Assembly (NCBI GenBank): GCA_013365325.1
Contig: JABVXV010000205.1
Span: 38,921-102,920, forward strand
Reading direction: 5' to 3'
Length of the DNA: 64,000 bases
Source: Dipetalonema caudispina
Lineage: Eukaryota > Nematoda > Chromadorea > Rhabditida > Onchocercidae
Below, in pieces: positions 51,054 through 64,000 of the stretch. The translations under genes and the position numbers were made by a program. Numbering within the stretch: the stretch's first letter is position 1; each line of letters begins with the position of its first letter. The notes beneath the pieces were generated by a model. It saw nothing but the letters and a program-made list of their open reading frames with translations, searched no databases and had not been told where the DNA came from.

Positions 51054-51952
51054 GTAATGAATTTGAAAATACAATTGAAAATTTTACCTCAACGCAAATG
51101 TATGAATCAATTACTTCATGATATTATGCAAATATCATGATGTACATGTATAGCCATGTGCTAATAATGCAATGAACAGCTAATTTACATAATTATCATT
51201 CATTCATTCTTCTATTCTAATTACATTGATAGGCATTGCAAAATAAATTTCTATACATTCATTTTTATATTCCACATATATACATCTGTTTATCATAATT
51301 TTATAGCGTATAAATAACAAAATAATCCAAAAAAAAGGCCTTTTACAAAAATTTTGAAAAATAAAAATTAAAATTTTAATATAGAAGATGAAAAAAAAAA
51401 AAAAAAAAAAGTGAAAAATACTTATGATCTGAAAATATTTCATTCTGTCCCAAATGAAACAAATGATAAATTATGGTTGATGACGTCATCGGTCGATAAA
51501 ATGTAGCGTAATGTGTTGTAAATGATCGTAGTTTGTTTATTATATATTATCAAAATGTTGCATCGTCTTATATTCAACCAATTAATATTCCAATATCATA
51601 ATATAATAATACTAAATGTGAAATTAAAATTTAAAAATTATCCTGAAAAAGAAAAAAATTCCTAATTGAATTATTATTCGATAATATATCTATTTATCTA
51701 TAAATATATAAATATTATTTGATGTATATTTCATTCATTTTTATCTCAATTAATCATCATCATCATTATTACTATTACTATTATCATTATTATGATCACT
51801 ATCATCATCATCATCATTCATCACTAAAGCATATTCCAGACGAGACCAACAGGGAATCGTTTCGAGTGCTCAGTGGAGTAAAGCTTTAATACATATTGGT
51901 TTTGAGTTAATTTGGTGGTAAAATACAAATTATACGAAGAGAACGACAATAT
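50041..51952. other. Intergenic region between the TMF gene and the zinc-finger gene
   Basis: TMF 3' UTR (AATAAA at 50790), a tandem 16-bp duplication CATGTTTATTTATTTT near 50389-50420, a 29-nt A run (51023-51051), an A run in 51391-51410, and a degenerate (ATC/ATT)n microsatellite at about 51749-51830. No exon was recognised, though the 5' UTR of the next gene should begin here. Confidence 0.55.
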
Positions 51953-54900
51953 ATGTCGGAAGGTTATTAACCTTATCACCTTATCATTAATATATTTCAT
52001 TACTTTTTTTTTTGAGTTTTAATTTTTTTCCTTTTTTTTTTTTTTAGATTATAATAATTATTTAAGTTTATGTAATTAGTCAGAAAAAAAGAAAAATGGA
52101 AGAAATGAAATATAATTTTTGGAATTATTTTTTTTTTAGATAAAAGTACAGTTAATAGTAATCAATAGTACTTTTAATGAAGTTATTTTTCTTTTCTTTT
52201 ACCTTTCTTTTTATTTTTAACTTTTTTTTTTTGTTGTTTATGTTACCGTATTTTTATCCTGTTATGATATTTTTTACAACGGTTGTAAGTCAGATCTGTT
52301 CTCATTTTTTTTTTTATTTATCATAGTGGTATTTTTTTTATTGCCTATTGTAGTTTTCAGTTTATAGGGATAAAGACGAAGGAGTTTTCAATTATCGTAG
52401 AAAATGTTTACCGTAATATAATGAAACAGATAAAATACCCTTTAATGGTATCATTTTTTCCTGTAAAAACCATTCTATTTTGACAATAAAGCTGTTTGAA
52501 AAAGTAGAAAAATTCTCAAAAATGTTTTAAGATATGAATATACGATGTTATCGGTGTAAAATTCAAAACGACAACATGAGAAATTTTGTTAGATATAGTA
52601 TGGATGACTTTCATTAGTGAAAGCTAGAAATAATCCCGAAATTGCGATATTTGTTAACGAAGGTGAATAACTGTGTTCTTAATTAACTACGATGGTCAGC
52701 GACTTGTTAAAAATTCTTACAAAATTGCTTTCCAACTATTATCCCTAACTGATTAAAGCTTTTCACAGATAGCAGAAATCCACGAAAGGTGCGTGTAAAA
52801 GGACGAACTGAAGAGGAAAACGATGGTTTCACTCGTGAAAGGTAAGAGACGAAAATACTCATCTGAAACAGATGGTAATGCAATGTACATTGCATTACCG
52901 TTTACTCTTTTTATTTCATCAGCGGTAGATGCAGAAAAAGATACTTATAGTTAATTTATTGTAACGTATCTCTTGGCTGTATGCAATGCATGATCGCATC
53001 ACGTATGCTTGTCGGAAGAGCTTTCAATTTTCGACATGACATTATTTTGCTAGATATGTAAAGTATATGATGTTTTGTTTAGCTTTTATTTACACTAGCA
53101 AATGTTTAGCTCTACCATAGTGTGTATGCAGAAAATATCCATTAATTCATCCGCTGAATTTCCGAAAGTTGAAATTATTCTTTAAGTGTAGTAATCAGAA
53201 GCAAGTTTAGATAGAATTATAGAGACATTGTTTTAGCAATTAACCCATTAAATCACAAGACCATTGTTTTGACATCAATTATTGCATTTTAAATTTGATC
53301 ATCACTGGTATCTGTTCCACTATGCTACACCATTTTAATTGATTAACTGTGTTCTTTTAGGATTAAAGACCATGATATCATTATTGCAACAAATGAAACG
53401 GCAGTTGAATCAGGTCCATTGTCATTTTAATTAATATTTCCTTTCTTTACTCTCTTATGTGCTTGTTTCATACCACTCTAGTACTTGATTTTTTCACATT
53501 TATGCGAATTATGAAACTGTTTGCTTCCACTTACTCATTTTTGAAAAGACTTTTTGGAAGTATCGATTCAAAAATTGTAGGTGATGCCGGAAGAAGAACC
53601 AGAAGAAAACCATTTCCTGATGTTCAAGGAGATTTACGGGTAACCTTTCTTGACTACGGTCTTTAATAAAGGATTGTTTTTTTATTTTTTTTTTTTAGAA
53701 TTTCAAATATAAAAAGTTTTTATTACCAAGAAAGAGAAATATAGGCATTGTCAACTGAAGTTGATGGAGTAACCAGACTCACCAGTGGTATTGACGTCGT
53801 TTTATGGAGCGATCAGCGGCCCGATGCCGATATATAGTTTAAGATAGCTAGATCCCTTTTCAGTTTAAAATAGTCTGATGGATGTTTCAGGTCGTCTAAA
53901 TGTGTGCTCATTCACATTATCAGATCGAGGACTTTATAAGAACTTATCACTTAAATATGCTGGCATGTATAACTTAAATTAATACTAAACGTTAGCATTG
54001 ATATCATATTGTGGCTTTTTCTATGTTAAGGAAATTTTAGAACCAACCTAAAATTGAAGAAGCAGGTTGCGAGACCGGACAACCCGTGCGTTCTAGTAAA
54101 CGTTTAAAAAAAGCAGGGTTCGATTCTTCGCGTTTGCTGGTTCAGAGTGATGAAGTTTCGGTAAAATTTTTTGCTGCTTAAAAATTAACTTCATTGTTTT
54201 TAGAAAATTTAAAGTCATTTCATTGCTCTTTCGATTTTTATCATTTCTTTTTTTGTCATAATCTTCACTACGATAAGGCTGAATTTTCCACTGATGCTGA
54301 GACTTGTCTCAGTCAACTTGAATTTAGACAGTGAAAAAGTCATGCAAGATAAACAGGACTGTTCATTCTTTTGGTTTAATGCTTTTTGTGTCCATAAAGA
54401 CGTTTTCTTTTGAGCGCAATAACAGGTTTTTTGAAAGGCTTATGATTTTATCAGACCACTTTTTTTGTTAAGCGTTTGTTTTAAACCGGTTTTCTTTGCT
54501 CCTTAACACAGCATTTATGAACATCCTCATTCTTTCATGGAATTTGCTCTAACATTTGATACTGTCACATGCTTTTATATTAAACTAGTACCCTCTGTGC
54601 AAAGTGAAATCTTAAACTTTGGCAAGTCAATTCAAAAAATTCAAATTTTTGAAGATCTCTGATGAACAGAATTAACTCTTCAGTTTGCAAACAAAGGACA
54701 GATCAAAGTCTTAACTGCTTTATTTTGGTGAAATAATTTCAGAAGACACGAGTTATGCACCAAGGAAAAGTTGGGCATAATTACGAGGATGATGCAGTAG
54801 ACGTTGTTAGCAGTAACGATGACCCGTTGGCAGAACTTGATGTCGAATCGTGTATGATTTCCTTTTCTGTTTTGTTTCACAAAATTAAATGGAAAGATGT

Positions 54901-57900
54901 CAGATAGCACAAAAGTGATGAACGAATTTGAAAACTTTGGGCCTGCTTCAGAGGCGATCACCAAAAGTATCTCTAGTTGTGTCAGAGAGTAAAGCTATCT
55001 GTATGGTAAGTTCGATTACATTGCAAACATATTTTTTTTCAGCTGTTAAGAAGACAGCAAGTGGATTTGAAAATCGTCGGAAGGATGAATTAGGTGAAGG
55101 CTATCAGCAGTATATTTTAAATCAAGCTCAGAAAGGTATTTCGCCATCAAGACGCGATATATTCGTTGATGATGATATCCGTTATGGTTATGATGGGCCA
55201 AGTGGTAGTGGTACTTCGAGCATGTTGCGAATGGATCGAAAGCCTGTACCGGCAACTGCACCTCTTCTGACAACTGAACGAACACATGTTCGAGTTGCAA
55301 AACGTAAGCATGGTGGGTTTAACTTTTGAGTGAAGCAACTTATGACGTCGAACGCAGAATTAAGTAACTTCTCAACAATGTATATAATTAATTACTCGCA
55401 AAAGTTTCAGATGAAGCGATTAAACACAGGGAAAGAAGATTACAAGAACGAGAATTACTTCAGAGAGATGGACGAGGCAGGAATGCGAGAACAAAGTGTG
55501 TGTTTGTATTTTTGTATGTTGTGGAAATTAAAATGCACAATGTAGATAGAGATGGCTGAATTCTTGACCTATACAAGTTGCTCGGTTTTTTCAATGAATT
55601 TCTTGTTACCGCTGTAGATCTTTAGATTCGTAGTCCGTTCCCTTGTTTAGTTTTTCTTTTTTATATAGTAACAAAAAGGGACCTTGCTTACAGTTTATTG
55701 GTAAAAAACGTTTTTCCTTTGGATTGATGCCATAACATGATGAGTATGAAGTGAATTTACTAAAATATTTTGATCCATTATTTTCTATCTTAAGCAAAGA
55801 GCATTTGCCTGATTTTTAAATGTAGGTGTAGGTGACCTTCATGCACTGTGGAGTTTGAACTTCTGAGGTTATTGGCATCTGTATTCTGTTTTTCAGTCGG
55901 TATTATTATGAAGAAGAAAAGCCAATATTGGATGATGTTGATGACGTGAGTCAAACTTGAATTTAGTATTCACTGAAATTTTTTTATCTTCGATTGGAAT
56001 TGATAAGCGTGCTTGATTTTTTTTCCTAAATGTGTTTTTCTGATACAGCATTTTTCCAATACCCGTTTTAATGTTTAATTTGAAGTAAGCAGTTTTGTAT
56101 AAACTACTGATAGTCGAAGTGAATCTAAAGATAATTCTGTAATTTTGATTTGCATCGCAGCAGTTTCAGAAAGCTTGAAAAAGTAAAAAAGAATTCCGTA
56201 AACTACAAAGTCACAATTTCTTAAAACTTTTTTAAAGGTGATGTATGCTGAGATTGGTCTTGGCGACAGTGATTTTATCGAAACTAGCTTCGAAGAAGAA
56301 GAACTGGTATATGCAGCTGACGACGACCTTGTTACTGCAAATGCTACAGAAGAAGGCGGTAGCTGTGACAATGCTATGGGTACGGAGCGCATGCGAAGTC
56401 AGTCTATTCAGGAAACACAGGAAGAAGGTAGATTAGACTTGTGGCTGTGTTATTAACAAGTTTGAAACAGAGCAGTTCCAGCTAATTTCACCATCAAAGA
56501 AAGCATAGTAGTCTCAGGAAAAACGTAGTGTTGAGTGATGGATTTCCGAGCAGTTGTGTCGTTTTTGTGAAGTCATAATGTGATATCCGGTTTCTCATCT
56601 CAGTTTTATTGTATTTTATTAATTAATAATTACAAATCCATTGAATTCTAGGTCGCACACTGCCAAAGCAAGAGAACATGATCGAGCAGGTTAATGATGG
56701 TGTTGAATCCAACGACGATGAAGCGCCACCGGAATTAGAACCTCAAAGTCCTGCTCTGCAGAAAGTTGTACAACGTTCTAATGCAAATAAACATGATGTA
56801 CATTTTAATAAAACTTTTATTTGAAATCATGTTGAAGTAGTTTCTCTTAATCTCTTCATTTGTTTCTTAATTTAAGATTTTTTAAAATTCCTTACTAATT
56901 TTTTGATCTTTTGTTTTCAATTAAAGGATACAACGAACTTTACTGACGGCGTGGGTGAGATGCAAGTTATCTGTGTTCAAACACCAAATGGAACGGAACA
57001 ATTTATACAACTTGCTCCTGGACAAACTCTTGACGGCAAGTTTTTTTATCTTGGTCTTGAAATTGGCCAATTGTTTGAATATTTAACTTCTTATTTCTGT
57101 CAGAAAGAGATAAGTGTGGATTTTCTGATATTCAGATTTTTCAAGTACTTTCATTTCTTAATAACTCTTATCAGCGATGTTGACTTTCATGTGATGAAGA
57201 GTGATTTAATGGTTTGAGTCCTAAGCCTCAAATCGTACTTTATCCTCGTTCTTTTATATTCCTGGATGCTAAATTTTTTTTTGTATACCGTAATTGCTTC
57301 AACAGTAGGTATAACTTGACTAATGTTTATTATCTTTCAGACGATAATGCCTTATATATGAGCGAAAGTGATAATGTTGAAGCGAACGTACGCCACGATC
57401 TCCGTGCAGTTGAATTTAGTTTCTTGGATTCAAAAAATATATGCTGCGGCTTGTGTGGTGAAATTGTTCTGTACGATTTGCTGCTGAGTTCACATATTCC
57501 TCAACATCATCCCGAGGTAATGAAATCATCTCGCTACTTACGTTTACAATATTCTCATTCATTAATTCATTATTTTCCGTTAGAATTGGTAAAAGAGAGA
57601 TGAAGAATGGTACAGGAAAAGGCGGTGGTACATTGCTGCAGTAACTTAATTTCATTGATTCAATAATTTTTAGGTATTAGAAGAGGGCGTAACGGCATTC
57701 GAAGATGTTCCATATGAAACCTGGTTAAGAGAAAAGCTTAGCGAAGAGAAGCGACGTATGGAAAATAGTGTGTGCAACATTTACGATGATCTTCAATCTA
57801 GTCATAATTCTAGTCGTATTTATCGAAGTGTTTCTACGGTAAAAATATCTATATTTTGATTTAGTACTAGAAAACTATGGTTGCAGTAGAGATAATATCT

Positions 57901-60900
57901 GAATGTTTTACTCATTATTGTCAGAAATATGATTCATTGGGGGAGTAACTGCCAATAAGAAAATGGGAACTTTCCAATACATTAGAATGTCTGTAGGTTA
58001 AAAATTTAGCACATCCACTTATGATTTTTTAAATCGTTTATGCTGCGAAAACGAAAATTCAGTTGTTTCAAAATATGACGAAGTATAAAAGTTTGTCTGA
58101 TGTAAAGCCAGTTTTTAACGCATCCTGATGGTTCAAGAATTTGCGTTAAATTGAATGGCCAGACATAGGGTGAATGTTTGAGCATCATTGCAACACATGT
58201 TTATTACTCTCAGATTCGCGTTAACCCAAACGAAATGTCGCTCAATCAGCTAATAACAGCACTGCGGAAAAAAATGTTCGAAAAGCTGGGTCGCGCTGTA
58301 TGTTTGCATTTCTGTGTTATTCATATGCATTTTCTGAATAAATTGAGCATGAGAAGCAAAGCAGTAGATAAAAAAAGAAAAATTACAATTTATTCTGTAG
58401 TTCGAATGCTTGCATTGTCGCGAAAAGTAAATCTCTTTTGGAATGCTTGCAAAAGAAATGTGTGTTACCTTTTCTGAGCCGTGTAGTTTTGTGATTTTAA
58501 CTTCAGTTGCTGAATGATGGTGTAGTCTTTTTTCTATTTAAATTTTAGAAACTGCTAAAATCATTGTTAGATAAGTGGTGACATATCGCAAACTCACGTC
58601 ATATTTGACACAGTATCAGCGAAGATAAGATAATAAATATCGCATACAGGTACCTGTAACTTTGGTGGATAAACAACATGCACGTTGTGGTATTTGCAAT
58701 GCGGTAGTATCGCTTAATCGTAAATTTGAAGTTGTTCATCTAGTTCGACATTTCAATGCATGGCATCCATCGATTCATCAGTGTGCAGGAAAGTGGAAAC
58801 TGAAGGTTGGAAAATGATTGCCCTCATCGGCTTCGTAGATTTTAGCTAATTTCAAACGCATGTATTATGGGTTTTTCGATTACTTCTAAAATTTTTGTTA
58901 AGAATTCAAAAATTTCTTTTCGTGAAAATCTACCTGGTTCACTTTATCTGGATTTACTAACCTGTAATGTGGTCTTTCGTGTCTTGAATTATATCTGTTA
59001 TCCTATATGTCTTTAGGGTACGGGTCGAAAAAGAATATGATCTGTAGTTTTTCAGGTTCAATTCGAAAATCTATGAACTTCATTTCTAGAGGCATAGATA
59101 AGTGTCGTTAAACAGCCACAACTTTTTTTTAACAGTTGACTCAGTCTTCGCTATTCCTGACCACTCTGTTGTCACTTTGATCGTGTAGCAGTGCTTATAA
59201 ACTTTCATTATCTTTCTATGTCTTATCTATTTTTGTTTAAGAAGCTCATTGTAATGTTGACCTTGACTGTTTAATTTCCTTCACTTAATGTATTTTTTCT
59301 TTTTTTTAGAAGCCACAACCAGGACTTGGAAAACCTTTATCAATTCAAGATTTCGCTGTCATCGACACATCGCTTGATCGTGGAGCTAATTTACAGTGTA
59401 TTTGGTGTGGGATGTTTATGGCAGCCGAAGCACTCGCTATGCATTTCTCGGAAGTTCATCCGGATGAAGTTGAAGTACCAAAATGTAATCTTTGTCTACA
59501 GGTACGTTTTTGGATCTCCTTGCAACAATTTGGTTCATTTTTAAGTTTGTGACATCTTGAGTTTTTATGAATTTCTGGATATCTTTGGTTATAGTTTTTC
59601 TTTTAAGGAACTTGTTATTAATGCTCGTTTGCTGGAGAAATATGGTGATGAATTTGATGTTTCAATGCCGGATGAACATCGCATCAAGTGTGGGAAATAT
59701 GGTACAATGCATACATCAGAAGCTCGTTTACATGCTGGTTTGTTCTGTTGAAATGTTTCATTCTTAGAAATTTTACTGTTCTACTGCTTTTTTTTTTCGC
59801 TGTAATAGTTACCAACAATCCTCATAGAAGTACTCCGGATATCTCTATAACAAATATTCACAAACTGTGCATCGAGGAAATCCTTCAACTGTTTCGATAA
59901 AAGATAAAGTCCTCGCAACAATTAAGTATAATTGTATGATTACCTCAGAAATGGTACTTTTATAGCGGTAGAGAAGCGACTTAAACTCTGTGAAGAAGGA
60001 AAAAGTGCGAACGATGTCGAGGACGATGAAATGGAAGAAGAAAGAGCTACAAGTTACGTCAACAGCCGGATGACATTTGGTTGGTATTAATTTTCAGATG
60101 GAGTTATGATTAAAGATAATTAGCGGCGGTATAAATTGTCCTATAAAAGGATGGGTTTGGATTTTTTTCTTTTTTGCATATATTATATAAGTTCCGCTTT
60201 TTTCTGTTTACTCTTGCTGAAAATCTTATTGATTGCATTAGATAAAAAATAGCATAGTTATCACATTATAAAACATATTAAAATACAAAATGAATTTTGT
60301 AAAAAACCTAATATTTCTCAGGTCATATCACTGTTCAACAAGTAATGTCATCGTATGTCTTCATTTTTTTTTTCTTTTTTTCAGGTCGCCGAAGTAAACC
60401 AAAACGGCAGTTTATAATGCCAGCGTTACGACAAGCAGCGCCGGTGAATAGTCGATATGTGGAAGCGGTAAATGATTGTCATTGGAAATGTAAGATGTGT
60501 AATGGCGATATCTTAGCAGCTGTGATAAGTGCTGGAGCAATACGTCATTTCCGAACGGAGCATCCACATCATCTTCACAACATGCAGTATGAATTGTGTA
60601 AGGTTAGGAATTATTCCATTTTTCTCCAGTTTTTAATCTGAAGAAACGAATGCTCTCTGCATAAGTTTTGGACAGCCTATGGGTTAGTGAAGGTTATTAT
60701 TTTCAAGCATTTGAAATTGTATTTTACTCATGGCTTCAGGTAGAGGTGTGTTTGGTTTAAGAACAATTTTTCTACAGTAATTAATTCAGTGTTGTAGCTT
60801 TTCCATTTAGTGCAACGTTTGTCTAATCTCTGCTGTTTTCTTCTGGACATTGTGGAAATGAAATATTTCATATTTCATAATCACCGTTATATTTGATAGT

Positions 60901-63036
60901 AGCTTCTAATGATTGGCTCCAAGAAGCTTGAGATTCAAATCAGAGTTTTCATTGCAGACAAGACTGGAAAGAATTTCTGATGGTTGTATGGAATTCATCA
61001 ATCCACAACTGATTGAATGCTTAGTATGCAATATGACATATATGTTGCATCGACCGTTTAATATGTGCCGAGCTATTCGCCACCTTCGTTCCAAACATCC
61101 GGATTTGATGCCTGAATTTGCTTCTACTGCGGAGTCGGTATGTTCGCGTGTTTTAAAAGTAATCAAAAAAATTCATTTCTGTGTTGCTTCATTCATTTGC
61201 CCTGAACAAAGAAATAAATTGAGCAGTTGCTGAAATAAGTATTTTGGATCAGTAGCTTGAAATCATTGTATAAGTAATGGCAATAAGCAACACTGTGTAT
61301 TAAAATGCAGACATCCACAACATTAAAATGCAGAAGTTAGCAAATTCCTGCAAATGACCAGCAATGCTCCTTTCATATACTTTATATTTAAATGATAAAC
61401 TTCTACCAGCTGCGAATTATGTTATCTCTGCATACATTTCTGTTCATTGAAGTAAAATGCTTTTTTATATGAAGGCATTATGTTTCCAGGGCAACAATTT
61501 GCAACGCAAGCGAATGGTACGAGGCCAGGGTTAGTCGAATTTCATTTGAAGTATCAGTTAAAGCATTTGAGAGATTAAAGCAAAATAAAATGCAAATTAC
61601 GAGGTGTAAACTGAATTTATATATATATATATATATAGTTTGTTCAGGTTATCTTTCTGTTGCAGAGCATTCTGAGGGTATCATCACTGATCCAGCCACA
61701 ATTGCGACGCTCAAAGCGCAATATGGTGTCGACTTCAAAAAAGTTTGTTATTAATTTCAGCTTGATTGTACATGGGTTTTATCGGTCAAATTATGAAATG
61801 ATAATATAGTTGAAGCTAAAATTTGCCCTTTTTCAAAATTATATTCTTTTTCTGCTTTCAGGTACAGGCATTGAAAGGCGCAAATGGTGAACCGGTTTAT
61901 GTACTGTTGGATGAAGGTGATGAGATAGATCCGGAGACTGCCAGTCAACTCGCCGCTTCTGTTGCAGCAGGAGATTTTGATCGGGCTAAGCCAGAAATAC
62001 GGCATGTAAAATCTGCAACTGGTTCTGCTGCTGCTGCTACAACTGCAACTACAATTACTGGTGCTGCTGTCGATACCTATGGTAGAAATGCTGTTAGACC
62101 TACTTCGGAAGTGAGCTTTTCAATTTATAGTTTATCCATAAAGTGAGCGAATATACTTATTATATTTCTTCAGTTTTATCTCCTATACATATTGCTGTGT
62201 TACATTAGTATTCTTGTGTTCTCTCATTTATCTACGCCTGGTTTTAATTTAATATTTCATTGCACGAAGATGGACATATATTTGAAAACTCCTCTACTGT
62301 ACTAACAATTTACTACCATCCGTAGTAAATTGTTAGTACAGTAGAAAAAGTTATCGACGTATAACTTTTTTTTCCTTATTATTCGTTTGTATTCTAATTC
62401 ATTTCGATATTTGATTAAGTTAAATACATAGGTCCATGCATCGTTTTTATTGAGCTCGATTAGATCATTGCAGTGATAAGAATGCCTTTTTTTACAGAAA
62501 ATTACGCGTGGGCAACAACCGAAACAAGTCAAATCCGGCCTAACAAAAACTGTTGGAAGTTCAAATTTTGAAACTGGTAATTTTCAAGTTTTTTTTTCTT
62601 TCTGATCACAGAATATTCGAACGGAAAACTGGAAGATGCGCCCTCGATCTTCACTCTCCAAATCCTTAAAAGAATTATTCTCACCATTAAATATAGTTCA
62701 ACACACTTGCTGTTGTACAGAGAACAATTCCGTCTTTTGACACAACAAATTTTAAGTATGTTCGTTCGAAAGTTTTATCCTACTCGTCTATCTGATCATT
62801 GGATTGCTTGACAAATATTTCGTTGTATTTCACGTTCATAGATGCGAAGTCCGAAGATCTTATTTTTTCATCATGTCATGTTCATGAAGGAAACAATTTA
62901 CAAAAAAATTCTGTATCTGTGAGTGCGAAATATAACGAGACATTAATTTGTTATCGATGATTGTTTCGATTTTTAAGGACTCGTGAACAAGAAATCAGAT
63001 GAAGCAACAGAGCCGTTTATTATTGCTTCGGATTGA
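51953..63036 (+). CDS. Large nuclear-type protein with multiple CxxC...HxxxxHP zinc fingers; family not recognised
   Basis: Exons: 51953-51962 (tentative), 52769-52841, 53361-53413, 53581-53639, 54041-54160, 54743-54851, 55043-55312, 55411-55495, 55897-55945, 56238-56427, 56652-56797, 56927-57035, 57341-57516, 57674-57838, 58214-58297, 58650-58805, 59310-59501, 59608-59737, 59809-59829, 59966-60079, 60385-60602, 60958-61137, 61490-61529, 61666-61742, 61862-62110, 62498-62576, 62842-62918, 62992-63036. Phases agree; about 1,091 aa. The N-terminal half is basic/acidic and disordered, with NLS-like patches (RRTRRKPF, SSKRLKKAG, KHRERRLQERE). From about residue 458 come fingers of one design: CGLC..HIPQHHP, CGIC..HFNAWHP, CIWC..HFSEVHP, CKMC..HFRTEHP, CLVC..HLRSKHP, plus one degenerate copy between the third and fourth good fingers. 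This recalls C2H2/BED-like DNA-binding fingers, so a chromatin or transcription role is likely but inferred. The first exon and last junction (alternative acceptor at 62977) are least certain. AATAAA at 63522. Confidence 0.8.
52874..52899. repeat. Perfect 26-bp palindrome in intron 2 of the zinc-finger gene
   Basis: The arm GGTAATGCAATGT is followed at once by its exact reverse complement, with no spacer. It begins 33 nt after the donor of exon 52769-52841. Confidence 0.9.
61618..61637. repeat. (TA)n microsatellite
   Basis: Ten TA units in the intron before exon 61666-61742. Similar TA runs occur at about 38746-38762 and 63676-63692. Confidence 0.85.
62293..62345. repeat. Perfect hairpin, 24-bp arms, 5-nt loop, in a zinc-finger gene intron
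   Basis: The left arm 62293-62316 begins TCTACTGTACTAAC, the loop is CATCC (62317-62321), and the right arm 62322-62345 is the exact reverse complement. A second short inverted repeat (AAAAAGTTAT, loop CGACGT, ATAACTTTTT) follows directly at 62346-62371. It lies between exons 61862-62110 and 62498-62576. Confidence 0.92.
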
Positions 63037-64000
63037 GGTTTATCATGAAAATGAAGTTTTTTTTCTCACTTCCCCATATAATGCTATATATGCTATGGAA
63101 CCAGTGATTGTGGTATTTGTTTAGTAAATTGTGATTAGCTACAGTAATATTTGTCAACATTATTGACTGCGTTTTTATTTTTCTCAAGTTTGAGATTTCA
63201 GGATTTTTTTTTCAGAGTTCATTATCTTTCTTTTTTTGATTCCACTGAGAAACGGTAGAGGAATGGAAGGAAGTTAATGGCCTAATTTTCTTATTACGAG
63301 GCGCTATATTTTTTTGTTCCCTCCATGGACAGTTTTCTGTTCAACGTGAAAACCTAGAGTTATGGGTTAGATGTTTTGTACTGCGATGCTTTGTGTTTCG
63401 GTTAACTGTACTTCCAAGCTTTAATGGCTAAGAAGAATCCTTCGCAATTATTTCTTTTGTATTTATGTAGCTAATAATATGATCTTAACGAATATCACTG
63501 ATTTGTTAATAGTGAGTGCAAAATAAATGCAAAAGCTTTTTCTGCAGTAAATTCGATACCGTCATATTCTGTCTTCTTCCTTTTTTAATGGAAGGCATTG
63601 AAATATTATCATTTATCGTCAACAAATTTTTCCCAATAGCGGTTTTTCTCTCAATCATTTTCCTACTTATCGTTATATATATATATATATATAATGATTT
63701 GGCAGTTTATCGGTTTCTAACATATTAAATTTTACCAATCATCAGTTCTCATATTCACCCAATTTACTAAACAGATATCATTTAACGTGTTTTCAATTGT
63801 CACCATTCTCGAAATAAATGCTGTAATTTGTGTTTATAAATTCTCTTTTTACTGCCGAAAATACTGTATAGTTGGTTTTGTAATTAATGCAAAAATTCCT
63901 CTCTAATGACTATAATTTAGGTATACAGCACAAAGATTATCCATCATTAGGAATATAACATTTTACCAATCACCTATCATAGACTGGAAATAAGCAAACA
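63037..64000. other. 3' UTR of the zinc-finger gene and intergenic DNA
   Basis: AATAAA occurs at 63522 and 63812; a TA run lies at 63676-63692. No further exon was recognised before the window end. Confidence 0.55.

Overview
The window is a eukaryotic nuclear contig from a nematode, probably a filarial-type (spirurid) worm. This is inferred from very high A+T content, many short exons (mostly 50-250 nt) split by AT-rich introns of about 100-1000 nt, and 3' splice sites placed a few bases upstream of start codons, as expected for spliced-leader trans-splicing. Two 100-N assembly gaps are present. Most stand-alone ORFs are single exons or shadows, so the genes below were rebuilt by joining exons across GT..AG (once GC..AG) junctions and checking reading phase. 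Species assignment is not proven.

Layout. (1) 1-3978: no gene seen. (2) 3979-15223, minus: Golgi class II alpha-mannosidase (GH38), about 21 exons, with a degenerate duplicated exon copy in one intron. (3) 15.2-19.3 kb: intergenic, with a possible relic of large-subunit rRNA. (4) 19283-24311, minus: SMYD-family SET/MYND protein, 11 exons, 439 aa, frame closes exactly. (5) 24.3-27.1 kb: divergent intergenic region with a perfect 19-bp hairpin and a dense ACGT-motif cluster. (6) 27090-35646, plus: MSH4/HIM-14 meiotic MutS homologue, 21 exons, 830 aa, frame closes exactly. (7) 37633-37706, minus: tRNA-Asn(GUU). (8) 38598-50040, plus: TMF1-type golgin, 22 exons, 771 aa. Inside its largest intron, on the same strand, lies an intronless PDK1-like kinase (45569-46555). 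(9) 51953-63036, plus: a nuclear-looking protein of about 1,091 aa with at least five CxxC...HxxxxHP zinc fingers, which I could not assign to a named family. (10) 63037-64000: no gene seen.

The genes do not form an operon or pathway: glycan trimming (mannosidase) and Golgi tethering (TMF) are both Golgi roles, but on opposite strands more than 20 kb apart. The most interesting locus is the TMF/kinase nest. The kinase ORF looks like a retrocopy without the PH domain, sits behind its own 3' splice site, and is in the phase that would let the upstream TMF exon splice into it in frame. Other points are motif changes in the MSH4 ATPase and SMYD SET core, several near-perfect short hairpins in introns or intergenic DNA, and a duplicated mannosidase exon.
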